Below, piece after piece: positions 7,831-16,001 of a stretch of DNA of 64,000 nt. The notes beneath the pieces were generated by a model, which saw nothing but the letters and a program-made list of their open reading frames with translations, did no database searches and was not told where the DNA came from. The stretch covers positions 29,318 to 93,317 of the forward strand of contig DASYRE010000011.1 in NCBI GenBank assembly GCA_036004685.1, in the 5' to 3' direction. This stretch comes from Candidatus Polarisedimenticolia bacterium. Its GTDB lineage: Bacteria > Acidobacteriota > Polarisedimenticolia > Gp22-AA2 > AA152. The position numbers and the translations under genes were made by a program. How positions within the stretch are numbered: position 1 is the first letter of the stretch; every line of letters begins with the position of its first letter.

Positions 7831-10269
7831 TCAGTCCGACGGCGGCGGGGCGAAGTTCCGGATCTTCTGGGCGAGATCGAGCAGGCGGCGATTGACCCGG
7901 AAGTTGACCGATTCCTCCGGATAGCCCCCGCCGGGCAGCGGCTCCCCCGCCTGGACTCCGCTGAGAAGGGTGATCCCCTCGTCGACGTTGCGGTGGGCGT
8001 AGATGTGGAACTTCCCCTCCTCCACCGCCTTCGTGACGTCGTGCCGGAGCATGAGGTCCGGGACGTTGCGGTCGGGAATCAGGACGCCTTGAGTTCCGCT
8101 GATACCGCGCGCCCGGCAGGCGTCGAAGAACCCCTCCACTTTTTCGTTGACGCCGCCGATGGGCTGGATCTCCCCCGCCTGGTTGATCGAGCCGGTGACC
8201 GCGAGGTCCTGGCGGATCGGCAGCTGGGCGAGAGCCGAGAGGATCGCGTAGGCCTCGGCAGAGGAGGCCGAATCGCCGTCGACGCCCGAGTAATTCTGCT
8301 CGAAGGCGAGCGAGGCGGTCATCGTGAGCGGCTTGTCCTGGGCGTATTTTCGGCGCAGGTAGCCCGACAGGATGAGAACCCCCTTGTCGTGGGTGGCCCC
8401 CGAGAGCCGGGCCTCCCTCTCGATGTTGACGACCCCCGACCGGCCCATCGCCACGGTGGCGCTGACGCGCGCCGGGATGCCGAACGTGTGGTCCCCCAGG
8501 TCGTACAGGGCGAGAGCGTTGACCTGGCCGATTTTCTTTCCGGAGACGTCGAGCAGGATCGTCCCCTGCGCGATGCGCTCCTGGATCCGGTTCTCGATCA
8601 GGTTGGTGCGATAGACCTGGTGCTCGAGGGCCTGGGCTACGTGGCGGCGCTCCACGAGCTTCTTTCCCTCCTGCACGGCCCAGAAGGAGGACTCGCGAAC
8701 GAGATCGGCCAGGTCGTCGAAGCGGGTGGAGATCTTCCCCGTCCGCCCCGACATCCGCATGGCCGTCTCGATGATCTCCTCGAGCGCCTCCCGCTCGAAC
8801 GGCAGGAGCCCGTCGTCATTGCACTTCTTCTTCACGTAGCAGATCACGTTCATCAGGTTCTCGTCGTTGAGCTCGATGGCGTTGTCGAACTCCGCCTTGA
8901 CCTTGAAGACCTTGGCGAAGTCCTCGTCCCGCAGCAGGAGCAGGCGATAGATCGACTCCGTGCCGATCAGCACCACCTTCACGGACAGCGGAATCGGCTC
9001 CGGCTTCAAGGTCGTCGTCGGGCCCAGGATCCACTCCTGGCTCTGAATCTCCGTGACCTTGTTGCGGAGGTTCCGCTTGAGCGTATGGTAGACTCCGGGC
9101 TCCGCCAGGACATCCATCGCGTTGAGAACGAGGAACCCGCCGTTGGCGTGCAGGAGAGAGCCCGCCCGGATCTGGGTGAAGTTCGTGTGCTCCACGCCGC
9201 GGAGGTCGCGGAACCGCTCCACCATCCCGAAAAGGTTCTTGTAGCTGGGCGAGGTCTCGAAGATGACCGGGGATCCCTTCAACTCCGAGTTGTCGACGAT
9301 GACGTTGACCTGGTATTCGAGGAATTCGTCCTTGCTCCGCTCGCCCGTCAGCTCCTGCAAGGGGCTGGGCGGCTCGGCGGGCGGCTCGCGGAAGCGATCG
9401 AGCTCCTCGAGGATCGACTCGGCCGCCTCGTCCAGGTATTCGGAGACGTTCTCCTCGGGAAAGTCCTTCCGCACCTCGTCCACCGTCTCCTTGATGAGGG
9501 GCATCGTCGCGTTTCGATCGAGACGGTCGATTTCCTCGCGAATCCGGCGCTCCACCTTGCGGACGTCCCGGGAGAGGTTCTCCATCTCGACCTGGAGGGT
9601 GCCGAGGGTCTCCCGGATCCTCTTGAGGTCCTCCGCCTTGAACTTCCCCGCCTCCACGAGGTTCTCGAGCTGATCGATTTCGATGGCGTTGCCGGCGACC
9701 AGGGGCATGAGAACGGGGCGGGGGATGGGGCCGGCCTGGACCTGGACCAGGGCGAAGCCGCTGCTCTCGACCTTCTTCTCGAACTGCTTGATGCGCTCCC
9801 GCTCCTCCTCCTTGAGCTTCTCGATCGTCTGCTTCCGGCGCTCGCGGTAATCGGGAGCTTCGAAGATCTGCGGGAGATTGCGCTTCAGGTTGACCACCAC
9901 CTCTTCCATCGCGTCCCGGAAGGCGCAGCCGCGGCCCGCCGGGAAGACCAGCAGCCGCGGGCGATCCGGCTCCCGGAAGTTGTTGAGGTAGCAGAGATCC
10001 TCGGGGGGTTTCCCGCGCCCGCGGCGCTCCTCCAGCAGCCGCCGGACCGCGGTGGTGCGGCCGACCCCGACCTCCCCGGAGACGAAGATGTTGTATCCCG
10101 TCTCGCGAACCCCGAAGCCGAGCTTCAGGGAGGAAAGCGCCCGATCCTGCCCGATCAGGACCTGGCAGGGATCGACGTCGTCGGTCGTCTTGAACCCGAA
10201 CCGCGAGAGATCGCAGCGCCAGCGCACCTCGTCGGAACCGAGCTCGTGCGGATCGCGCTCCTTGGCCAT
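7831..10269 (-). CDS. Lon-related AAA+ ATP-dependent protease (AAA_32 / LonB-like)
   Basis: 812 residues. N-terminal AAA-type domain with P-loop GEVGVGRTT (about residues 83-91), in which Arg replaces the usual Walker A Lys; I recall this substitution in this family but could not check. A long coiled-coil insertion rich in Glu/Lys/Arg follows (about 150-260). The C-terminal Lon protease domain has Ser667 in DGDSASSAEAYA and Lys710 in GGVNEKVEG, the Ser-Lys dyad of Lon. Such proteins degrade or remodel damaged proteins in the cytosol; targets are unknown. ATG at 10269 has an AGGAGA ribosome site. Divergent from mqnA, with its own promoter at 10309-10337. Confidence 0.9.
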   Translation of the reverse strand: MAKERDPHELGSDEVRWRCDLSRFGFKTTDDVDPCQVLIGQDRALSSLKLGFGVRETGYNIFVSGEVGVGRTTAVRRLLEERRGRGKPPEDLCYLNNFREPDRPRLLVFPAGRGCAFRDAMEEVVVNLKRNLPQIFEAPDYRERRKQTIEKLKEEERERIKQFEKKVESSGFALVQVQAGPIPRPVLMPLVAGNAIEIDQLENLVEAGKFKAEDLKRIRETLGTLQVEMENLSRDVRKVERRIREEIDRLDRNATMPLIKETVDEVRKDFPEENVSEYLDEAAESILEELDRFREPPAEPPSPLQELTGERSKDEFLEYQVNVIVDNSELKGSPVIFETSPSYKNLFGMVERFRDLRGVEHTNFTQIRAGSLLHANGGFLVLNAMDVLAEPGVYHTLKRNLRNKVTEIQSQEWILGPTTTLKPEPIPLSVKVVLIGTESIYRLLLLRDEDFAKVFKVKAEFDNAIELNDENLMNVICYVKKKCNDDGLLPFEREALEEIIETAMRMSGRTGKISTRFDDLADLVRESSFWAVQEGKKLVERRHVAQALEHQVYRTNLIENRIQERIAQGTILLDVSGKKIGQVNALALYDLGDHTFGIPARVSATVAMGRSGVVNIEREARLSGATHDKGVLILSGYLRRKYAQDKPLTMTASLAFEQNYSGVDGDSASSAEAYAILSALAQLPIRQDLAVTGSINQAGEIQPIGGVNEKVEGFFDACRARGISGTQGVLIPDRNVPDLMLRHDVTKAVEEGKFHIYAHRNVDEGITLLSGVQAGEPLPGGGYPEESVNFRVNRRLLDLAQKIRNFAPPPSD

Positions 10270-10308
10270 CAGGTCTCCTGCCGCATCATTCTCGAAAGAG
10301 CGCTGCGA

Positions 10309-10337
10309 TGATAACATCCCCTTGAATTCCACTGCAA
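10309..10337 (-). promoter_or_regulatory. Promoter for the Lon-related protease operon
   Basis: On the minus strand TTGCAG (10337-10332), 17-bp spacer, TTATCA (10314-10309). Moderate match to sigma70 consensus; no heat-shock CIRCE palindrome is seen nearby. Confidence 0.45.
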
Positions 10338-10367
10338 AAGTCGGGCACGCCGGTGGCGGCCCGGCGT

Positions 10368-10395
10368 TTGACACCCCGGCCTCACCTGCTAGAAT
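10368..10395 (+). promoter_or_regulatory. Sigma70 promoter for mqnA-mqnC
   Basis: TTGACA (10368-10373), 16-bp spacer, TAGAAT (10390-10395). The leader before the GTG at 10421 would be about 20 nt. Confidence 0.7.
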
Positions 10396-10420
10396 GCGGC
10401 TTCCTTCTCGGTCCAAAGAC

Positions 10421-11254
10421 GTGAGCCCACTGCGAATCGCGACCGTCTCCTATCTCAACGCGAAACCGCTGACGCGGGGCCTCCGGACGCGCGCGCTCGG
10501 AGGGGACTACGCCGTCACAGAGTCTTCCCCCGCTCTCTGCGCCCGCGACCTCGCTTCCGGCAAAGTCGACGTGGCGCTTATCCCGAGCATCGAGTACCAG
10601 CGGATCCAGGGCCTCCGCGTGCTTCCCGGGATGGCGATCGCCTCGCGGCGCCGGGCGCGCTCGGTTCTGCTCCTTTCCAAGGTCGCGGCCCCGGAGATCC
10701 GCCGCCTGGCCCTGGACGCCTCCTCCAGAACCTCGGCGGTCCTGGCGAGAATCTGGCTGGATCGCCGCGCCCGGAATCGCGTCGAATACCTCGAGGCGCC
10801 GCCGCGGCTGGGAGCAATGCTGGAGCGCTCGGACGCCGCCCTGCTCATCGGCGACGCCGCCTTGCAGGCCGACACCGCGGGGCTGCGGGTCTACGATCTC
10901 GCCGCGGAGTGGTTCGAGATGACGGGGCTCCCCTTCGTCTTCGCCTTCTGGGCGGTGCGGGCCGGGGTCCGCCTGCCGGAGGGAATCGAGCCGTTCACCG
11001 CGTCCCTGGCGCTCGGGCTGGGCTCGCTGTCCGCCATCATCGAAGAGGAAGCGGAGCGGCTGGAGCTGCCGCGGGACCTCCTGGAGAGCTACTTCCGCCA
11101 GAACATCCATTACGATCTGGGGGCGGAGGAGGCGCGCTCCTTCTGGCTCTTCAGCCGTCTGGCGCGCGAGGCGGGGGCGGTCGAATCGGTTCGCGAGCTC
11201 GCGTATCATGAGCCGGCCGCCGGGAGTCTCCGGCAGGCGGGGGAGAGCGGATGA
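10421..11254 (+). CDS. mqnA: Chorismate dehydratase MqnA
   Basis: 277 residues. MqnA converts chorismate to 3-enolpyruvylbenzoate at the start of the futalosine route to menaquinone. The N-terminal signature RIATVSYLNAKPLTRGL and the following solute-binding-protein-like fold are characteristic. GTG at 10421 is chosen because family homology starts immediately after it and the promoter ends at 10395. The four-base ATGA overlap with mqnC (11251-11254) couples the two enzymes of the same pathway. Presence of this route implies menaquinone-based respiration without classical MenFDHCEB in this organism, though that is inference from two genes only. Confidence 0.92.
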   Translation: MSPLRIATVSYLNAKPLTRGLRTRALGGDYAVTESSPALCARDLASGKVDVALIPSIEYQRIQGLRVLPGMAIASRRRARSVLLLSKVAAPEIRRLALDASSRTSAVLARIWLDRRARNRVEYLEAPPRLGAMLERSDAALLIGDAALQADTAGLRVYDLAAEWFEMTGLPFVFAFWAVRAGVRLPEGIEPFTASLALGLGSLSAIIEEEAERLELPRDLLESYFRQNIHYDLGAEEARSFWLFSRLAREAGAVESVRELAYHEPAAGSLRQAGESG

Positions 11255-12423
11255 GCGGGACCACGCCGCGAGCGAGAGCGATTCTGGAGCGGGCCGCCGA
11301 CGGGGAGCGCCTGTCGACGGCGGAGGCACGGCAGCTTTTCGACGAGGCCAGCCTGATCGATTTGGGACTGGCCGCCGACGCGGCCCGGACGCGGCTGCAT
11401 CCCGATCCGATTGTCACCTTCATCGTCGACCGGAACATCAACTACACGAACTTCTGCGTCACCAAATGCTCCTTCTGCGCCTTCTATCGCCTCCCCGGCG
11501 ACACGGAGGAGGGATACCTGCACCCGAAGGAGACCCTTTACCGCAAGATCGAGGAGACGATCGACCTCGGCGGAACCGGCATCCTGATGCAGGGCGGCCA
11601 TCACCCCACCCTGCCGCTCGAGTGGTACGAGGATCTCCTCGCCTCGTTCAAGGAGCGCTATCCGATCCACATCCATGCTTTCTCCCCGCCGGAGATCCAG
11701 CACATCGTCCACGTGAGCAAGCGGCCGCTTCCGGAGGTCCTGGAGCGCCTCAAGAAGGCGGGGCTCGATTCGATCCCGGGCGGCGGCGCCGAGATTCTGG
11801 TGGACCGCGTCCGGGAGAGGATCGCGCCGCTCAAGCTGAAGTCCGAGGACTGGATGGCGGTGATGGACTGCGCCCACCGGCTGGGAATTCCGTCGACGGT
11901 GACCATGATGTTCGGCCACGTCGAATCGCTGGACGATCGGGTGGAGCATCTCCGCCGGGTCCGGGAGCAGCAGGATCGGACCGGAGGATTCACCGCCTTC
12001 ATCGCCTGGACCTATAAGCCCGGCAACACGGAGATGGGAGGACGCGAGACGACCTCGGCCGATTACCTCCGCACGCAGGCAATCTCCCGGTTGTTCGTGG
12101 ACAACATCATGAACATCCAATCCTCCTGGGTGACCCAGGGGACGGAGATCGGCCAGATCGCCCTGCGGTACGGAGCGAACGACATGGGATCGGTGATGAT
12201 CGAGGAGAACGTCGTCCGGTCGGCCGGAAACACCTATTCCACGTCCCGGGAGGAGCTGGAGCGGCTGATCGTCGAAGCCGGCTTCCATCCCCGCCAGCGG
12301 GACACGCTCTACCGCCTCGTCGACTCCCGCGCCTGGCCGCCGGAAGGAAGCGCGCAGCCGGCCGCCAACCGGCGGGAGCCCGTGTTCCGTCTGCCGCGGG
12401 GCGGGGCGGAGGCCTCCGCCTGA
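11251..12423 (+). CDS. mqnC: Cyclic dehypoxanthine futalosine synthase MqnC
   Basis: 390 residues. Radical-SAM enzyme that cyclises dehypoxanthine futalosine in menaquinone synthesis. The cluster motif is Cys69, Cys73, Cys76 within TNFCVTKCSFCAFYR, typical of MqnC; the related MqnE differs in flanking sequence. Further family landmarks are GGHHPTLPLEWY and AFIAWTYKPGNTE. It overlaps mqnA by four nucleotides. mqnB and mqnD are not in the window. Confidence 0.92.
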   Translation: MSGTTPRARAILERAADGERLSTAEARQLFDEASLIDLGLAADAARTRLHPDPIVTFIVDRNINYTNFCVTKCSFCAFYRLPGDTEEGYLHPKETLYRKIEETIDLGGTGILMQGGHHPTLPLEWYEDLLASFKERYPIHIHAFSPPEIQHIVHVSKRPLPEVLERLKKAGLDSIPGGGAEILVDRVRERIAPLKLKSEDWMAVMDCAHRLGIPSTVTMMFGHVESLDDRVEHLRRVREQQDRTGGFTAFIAWTYKPGNTEMGGRETTSADYLRTQAISRLFVDNIMNIQSSWVTQGTEIGQIALRYGANDMGSVMIEENVVRSAGNTYSTSREELERLIVEAGFHPRQRDTLYRLVDSRAWPPEGSAQPAANRREPVFRLPRGGAEASA

Positions 12424-12442
12424 ACCGCCGCGCGGCCGGGCG

Positions 12443-12471
12443 TTGACTTGCCGGGATCCGGGGCCTAGAAT
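12443..12471 (+). promoter_or_regulatory. Sigma70 promoter, leaderless, for the histidine kinase gene
   Basis: TTGACT (12443-12448), 17-bp spacer, TAGAAT (12466-12471). The ATG at 12480 is only eight nucleotides past the -10 box, so the first transcribed base should be at or beside the start codon, and no ribosome site is visible. Confidence 0.7.
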
Positions 12472-12479
12472 CGCGCCCA

Positions 12480-13961
12480 ATGACACATTTCCTGCGCGAT
12501 CTTCGGATCCGTACGAAACTCGCCATCATGGTGCTGACGATGATGGCGCTCACCCTGGGAATCCTGTTTCTCATCTACGACCATTACGAGAGGGTGCTGG
12601 TCGACCTGGTCCTGGATCAAACCGAGGACCTTTCCAAGGCGCTCGAGATCAGCGTCCAGCAGCTCACCTCGAAGGGTCAGAGCGATCAGCAGCTTCTCCA
12701 GGATTACACCGGCCGCCTCTCGGCGCTCGGGGTCACGGAGATCTCGATCCTCAGCAGCGAGAGACAGGTGGTGGCCTCCTCCAACCAGGCCCGGATCGGG
12801 ACGCGGGTCCATGCCCCGCGGCGTGCCGCGGCCGGACCGCTCATCATCACCGGCACCATCGGCGAGGACGCCGAAGACGCGCAGAAGAAGATCTCCTACA
12901 ACCTGGACATCCCCATCATCGTGGACGACCAGAAACGAGGCTACGTGCGGCTGCATATCATCCTGGACGACTTCGCGGCGCTTCTGCGCTCCATCTACCT
13001 CAAGCGAAGCCTGGCCACCTCCGGGGTCTTTCTGGCGGGCGTCGGAGCTTCGCTGGCACTCGCCTACCGGATGACTTCGCCGCTCAAGCACCTCGCCGCC
13101 GCCGCGGAGCGGGTCGCCGGCGGCGATCTGGAGGTCACCGTCCCGGTGGAGCGGGGAGACGAGATCGGCAGGCTTCAGGGGAATTTCCGGCACATGCTGG
13201 AGGCCCTGCGGGAGAATCGCCGGCTCGAATCGCGGCTTCGCCGGGCCGAGCGGGCCGGCGCCATGGGCCGCCTCGCTTCGGCCGTCGCTCATGAAATCCG
13301 CAATCCCCTGAACTACATCAGCCTGAGCATGGATCATCTGCGAGCCGCCTCGAGGCCCAGCGAGCCGGCGCGCGCGCAGAAATTCGACGAGAGCATGGAG
13401 CAAATCCGGCAGGAGCTCCGCCGGGTGAACGCCCTGGTCACGGAGTTCCTGAACTTCGGCCGGCCGCCGCGCCTGAGGCTTCAGCCGTGCCGCGTGGAGG
13501 AGGTCCTCCAGGAAGTCGTCCGCTTCACCGCGGAAGGGGCCGGGCAGCGCAACGTGGCGGTCCAGGTCCGCATCGCGCCGGGTTTCCCGGCTTTGCGGGC
13601 CGACGCCGAAGGCTTGAGGACCTGCTTCCTGAACCTGGTCACCAACGCCATTCAGGCGATGCCCCACGGCGGGACCCTGGAGCTGCGCGCCGAAACCGAC
13701 GAACCGGGCCTGGTCCGATTCGAAGCGAAGGACACCGGCGTCGGGATCGCCGAGCGCGATCTGGAGCGCATCTTCGAGCCCTACTTCTCGACGAAGGAGG
13801 CGGGGGTCGGCCTGGGACTGGCCATCAGCCAGCGGATCGTCCAGGACCACGACGGCCGGATCGAGGTGTCGAGCCGTCCGGGCGAGGGGACGGAATTCCG
13901 GATCGTCCTGCCGGTGGATGGTCCGGCGGAGCTGCGGGAGGGGGCGCCCGCTCGGGCGTAA
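12480..13961 (+). CDS. Membrane sensor histidine kinase (HAMP, NtrB/ZraS-like)
   Basis: 493 residues. Two transmembrane helices (about 12-33 and 177-196) bracket a periplasmic sensor region of roughly 140 residues that I cannot assign to a named domain. A HAMP linker follows (about 197-250). The HisKA phosphoacceptor is His271 in AVAHEIRNPLNYI. The catalytic domain shows NLVTNAIQAMP, DTGVGI and GVGLGLAI motifs. It should autophosphorylate in response to an envelope signal and phosphorylate the NtrC-type regulator encoded 9 nt downstream. The ATG at 12480 is supported by the promoter immediately upstream. Confidence 0.92.
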   Translation: MTHFLRDLRIRTKLAIMVLTMMALTLGILFLIYDHYERVLVDLVLDQTEDLSKALEISVQQLTSKGQSDQQLLQDYTGRLSALGVTEISILSSERQVVASSNQARIGTRVHAPRRAAAGPLIITGTIGEDAEDAQKKISYNLDIPIIVDDQKRGYVRLHIILDDFAALLRSIYLKRSLATSGVFLAGVGASLALAYRMTSPLKHLAAAAERVAGGDLEVTVPVERGDEIGRLQGNFRHMLEALRENRRLESRLRRAERAGAMGRLASAVAHEIRNPLNYISLSMDHLRAASRPSEPARAQKFDESMEQIRQELRRVNALVTEFLNFGRPPRLRLQPCRVEEVLQEVVRFTAEGAGQRNVAVQVRIAPGFPALRADAEGLRTCFLNLVTNAIQAMPHGGTLELRAETDEPGLVRFEAKDTGVGIAERDLERIFEPYFSTKEAGVGLGLAISQRIVQDHDGRIEVSSRPGEGTEFRIVLPVDGPAELREGAPARA

Positions 13962-13970
13962 AGGAGAGTC

Positions 13971-15404
13971 ATGAGTCGAGGCACGGTGCTGGTGGTGGAC
14001 GACGAGCCCCGGCAGCTGGAGATCCTGCGGACCATTCTGATCGACGAGGGATACGAGGCCGAAACCTGTCTCACCGGCGAGGAAGCGGTCCGTATCCTCC
14101 GGACCTCGCCGCCGCAGGTCCTGCTGACCGATCTGAAGATGCCGGGAATGGACGGAATCGCCCTCTTGGAGGAGGCGCAACGGGAGGCGCCCGGCTGCTC
14201 CTCCATCGTCATGACGGCCCATGGGGCGGTCGACACCGCCGTCGAGGCGATGAAGAAAGGGGCTTTCGACTACCTGACGAAGCCGCTCGAAGCCGACCGC
14301 CTCCTTCTGGTGCTCGAGAGGGCCATGGAGACGGTGCTGTTGCGAGGCGAGAACCGGAGCCTCCGGGCTCAGCTCCGGGATCGGTTCCGGCTGGAGAACA
14401 TCGTCGGCCAGCACGGCTCGATGCAGGAGGTGTTCCGGCTCGTCCAGAAAGTGGCCCCGTCGCCCGCCACGGTGATCATCTACGGCGAGAGCGGCACCGG
14501 CAAGGAGCTGATCGCCAGGGCCCTGCACTACAATTCTCCGCGCGCTTCCCGCCCGTTCCTCGCGGTGAACTGCTCCGCCATCCCCGAGCCCCTGCTCGAA
14601 TCGGAGCTCTTCGGCCATGAAAAGGGCTCGTTCACGGGAGCGGTCGCCCGCAAGCTGGGACTGTTCGAGCAGGCCCATACCGGCACGCTCCTTCTGGACG
14701 AGGTGGGCGAGCTCCCGTCTTCCATGCAGGCCAAGATCCTGCGGGTCCTGCAGGAAAAGGAGATCCGCCGCGTGGGCGGCGCCTCGACGATTCCGGTGGA
14801 TGTCCGGATCGTCGCGGCGACGAACCGCAACCTGGGGCGCGAGATGAAGGAGGGCCGATTCCGGGAGGACCTCTATTACCGTCTCAACGTCCTGCCGATC
14901 TTTCTGCCGCCGCTCCGCGAGCGGGCCACCGACATCCCCGGACTCGCCGAGCACTTTCTCGCGCGTTACGCGCGCGAATCGGGGAAAAAGGCGCCGCGGC
15001 TGCCCGCCGAGACACTTTCCATGCTGATGCGTTATCGATGGCCGGGGAACGTCCGCGAGCTGGAGTCGGCCCTGGAGCGCGCCGTCCTCCTGGCGGAGGC
15101 GGACGAGATCTCCCCCGATCTCCTGCCGCCGGAGGTCCGGGAGAACCTTTCCGCCTCGTTCCCGGCTCTCGGGATCGATCTTCCCGACGAAGGGATCTCT
15201 CTCGAGTCGCTGGAGCGCGAACTGCTGGAGAAGGCGGTGAGAAAGGCGGGCGGCACGCTCACGCGGGCGGCCCGACTGCTCGGCATATCATACCGGACGC
15301 TGCAGTACCGGCTCGAGAAGTTCGGCATCTCGCGCGACGTCGCCGCACCATTTGGGGAGGCGGGTGAACCAAATGGTGCACCTCCCGCGAAACCGGAGTC
15401 CTAG
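13971..15404 (+). CDS. Sigma54-dependent NtrC-family response regulator
   Basis: 477 residues in three domains. The receiver has phosphoacceptor Asp54 (LLTDLKMPGMDG). The AAA+ sigma54-activation domain has Walker A GESGTGKE at 172-179 and a GSFTGA loop at 219-224 (Ser for the second Ala of GAFTGA, a known natural variation). Its Walker B is LLLDEVGE. A Fis-type HTH lies near 425-455 (LTRAARLLGISYRTLQYRL). The ribosome site GGAGAG is 3-8 nt before ATG 13971. It is cognate to the kinase upstream by position. Downstream lies a consensus sigma54 promoter, and the 3' end of this gene itself contains an 11-bp inverted repeat that may be its binding site. Confidence 0.95.
   Translation: MSRGTVLVVDDEPRQLEILRTILIDEGYEAETCLTGEEAVRILRTSPPQVLLTDLKMPGMDGIALLEEAQREAPGCSSIVMTAHGAVDTAVEAMKKGAFDYLTKPLEADRLLLVLERAMETVLLRGENRSLRAQLRDRFRLENIVGQHGSMQEVFRLVQKVAPSPATVIIYGESGTGKELIARALHYNSPRASRPFLAVNCSAIPEPLLESELFGHEKGSFTGAVARKLGLFEQAHTGTLLLDEVGELPSSMQAKILRVLQEKEIRRVGGASTIPVDVRIVAATNRNLGREMKEGRFREDLYYRLNVLPIFLPPLRERATDIPGLAEHFLARYARESGKKAPRLPAETLSMLMRYRWPGNVRELESALERAVLLAEADEISPDLLPPEVRENLSASFPALGIDLPDEGISLESLERELLEKAVRKAGGTLTRAARLLGISYRTLQYRLEKFGISRDVAAPFGEAGEPNGAPPAKPES
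15345..15379. promoter_or_regulatory. Candidate enhancer-binding site for an NtrC-type activator
   Basis: A perfect 11-bp inverted repeat, GCACCATTTGG at 15345-15355 and its complement at 15369-15379, separated by 13 bp. It lies inside the last codons of the NtrC-type regulator gene, with its centre about 140 bp upstream of the predicted start of the sigma54 promoter at 15478-15493. The half-site GCACCA resembles the NtrC consensus. Binding is inference. Confidence 0.6.
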
Positions 15405-15477
15405 GCTCTTCCTCCCTGGCGCAAGAAAAGCCTTCATCGGCCGCCCGTTAGACCCCGATTGAGGGATTCCTCCGCGC

Positions 15478-15493
15478 TGGCACAATGGTTGCT
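15478..15493 (+). promoter_or_regulatory. Sigma54 (-24/-12) promoter
   Basis: TGGCAC (15478-15483), five bases, TTGCT (15489-15493): an exact match to the sigma54 consensus TGGCAC-N5-TTGCW. It precedes the secreted-protein ATG at 15522 and leaves room for a ribosome site. Confidence 0.85.
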
Positions 15494-15521
15494 GAGTGCT
15501 TCCGGCAGGAGGTGTTACCCC

Positions 15522-15899
15522 ATGAAGAAGTCGTTGATGGTTCTGTTCGTCGCGCTGTTCGTCCTGTCCTGCGTTTCGGTGTTCGCCGGCGAGGCCCGCA
15601 AGGCCTCTTCCGGAAAGGCCCGCTCCAGCCACGTGATGGGCGAGGTGGTCTCCGTCGATTCCGCCACCAGCACCTTCGTGGTCCGCGAGACCCTGAAGGA
15701 CAAGAGCACCAAGGAGATCACGATCACGACGGAGCCCGGAACCAAGATCCAGCAGGCCGGCAAGATGGTCACTTTGACCGACCTGGCCGCCGGAGACACC
15801 GTGACCGTGTCCTACAATCCCAGCGCCGATGGGAAGAACATGGCGCGCACGGTGTCGATTTCCAAGCCGAAGACGGCCGAGCCCCCGAGCAAGAGCTAG
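15522..15899 (+). CDS. Small secreted protein under sigma54 control (DUF5666-like fold)
   Basis: 125 residues. A Sec signal peptide is clear: KK at residues 2-3, hydrophobic core to about residue 20, probable cleavage after VFAG/EA near 22. The mature part (VMGEVVSVDSATSTFVVRE ... TKIQ ... LTDLAAGDTVTVSYN) looks like a small OB/beta-barrel domain of the type annotated DUF5666, found in periplasmic metal- or stress-related proteins; the match is by eye. A GGAGG ribosome site is 10 nt upstream. It is the only gene between the sigma54 promoter and the next operon, so it is likely the output of the adjacent two-component system. Confidence 0.8.
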   Translation: MKKSLMVLFVALFVLSCVSVFAGEARKASSGKARSSHVMGEVVSVDSATSTFVVRETLKDKSTKEITITTEPGTKIQQAGKMVTLTDLAAGDTVTVSYNPSADGKNMARTVSISKPKTAEPPSKS

Positions 15900-15916
15900 T
15901 CGGACTTCTCGCATTC

Positions 15917-15952
15917 CGCCGGAGGCGCCCGTCCGAGCCGGGCCCTCCGGCG
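15917..15952 (+). terminator. GC-rich hairpin after the secreted-protein gene
   Basis: A 9-bp perfect inverted repeat (15917-15925 with 15944-15952), 18-nt loop, no U-tract. It may stabilise the 3' end or assist termination; a canonical intrinsic terminator is not present. Confidence 0.35.
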
Positions 15953-15989
15953 TTGCCGCCCTGCTCCCCCCTTGTCCCGCCGCCTCTGA

Positions 15990-15995
15990 TAAGAT
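15990..15995 (+). promoter_or_regulatory. Possible -10 element before the DegT aminotransferase
   Basis: TAAGAT ends six nt before the ATG at 16002, the same spacing as the leaderless starts elsewhere, but there is no good -35 box at 16-18 bp. Confidence 0.25.
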
Positions 15996-16001
15996 TCGCG
16001 C

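Noticed and set aside
12465..14954. 829-codon minus-strand frame opposite the kinase and regulator
   Set aside because: Antisense shadow of HisKA/HATPase and AAA+ genes with clear catalytic motifs.
15345..15379. The 11-bp inverted repeat as an intrinsic terminator of the regulator gene
   Set aside because: It lies before the stop codon, has a 13-nt loop and no T-run; a protein-binding dyad is the better reading.
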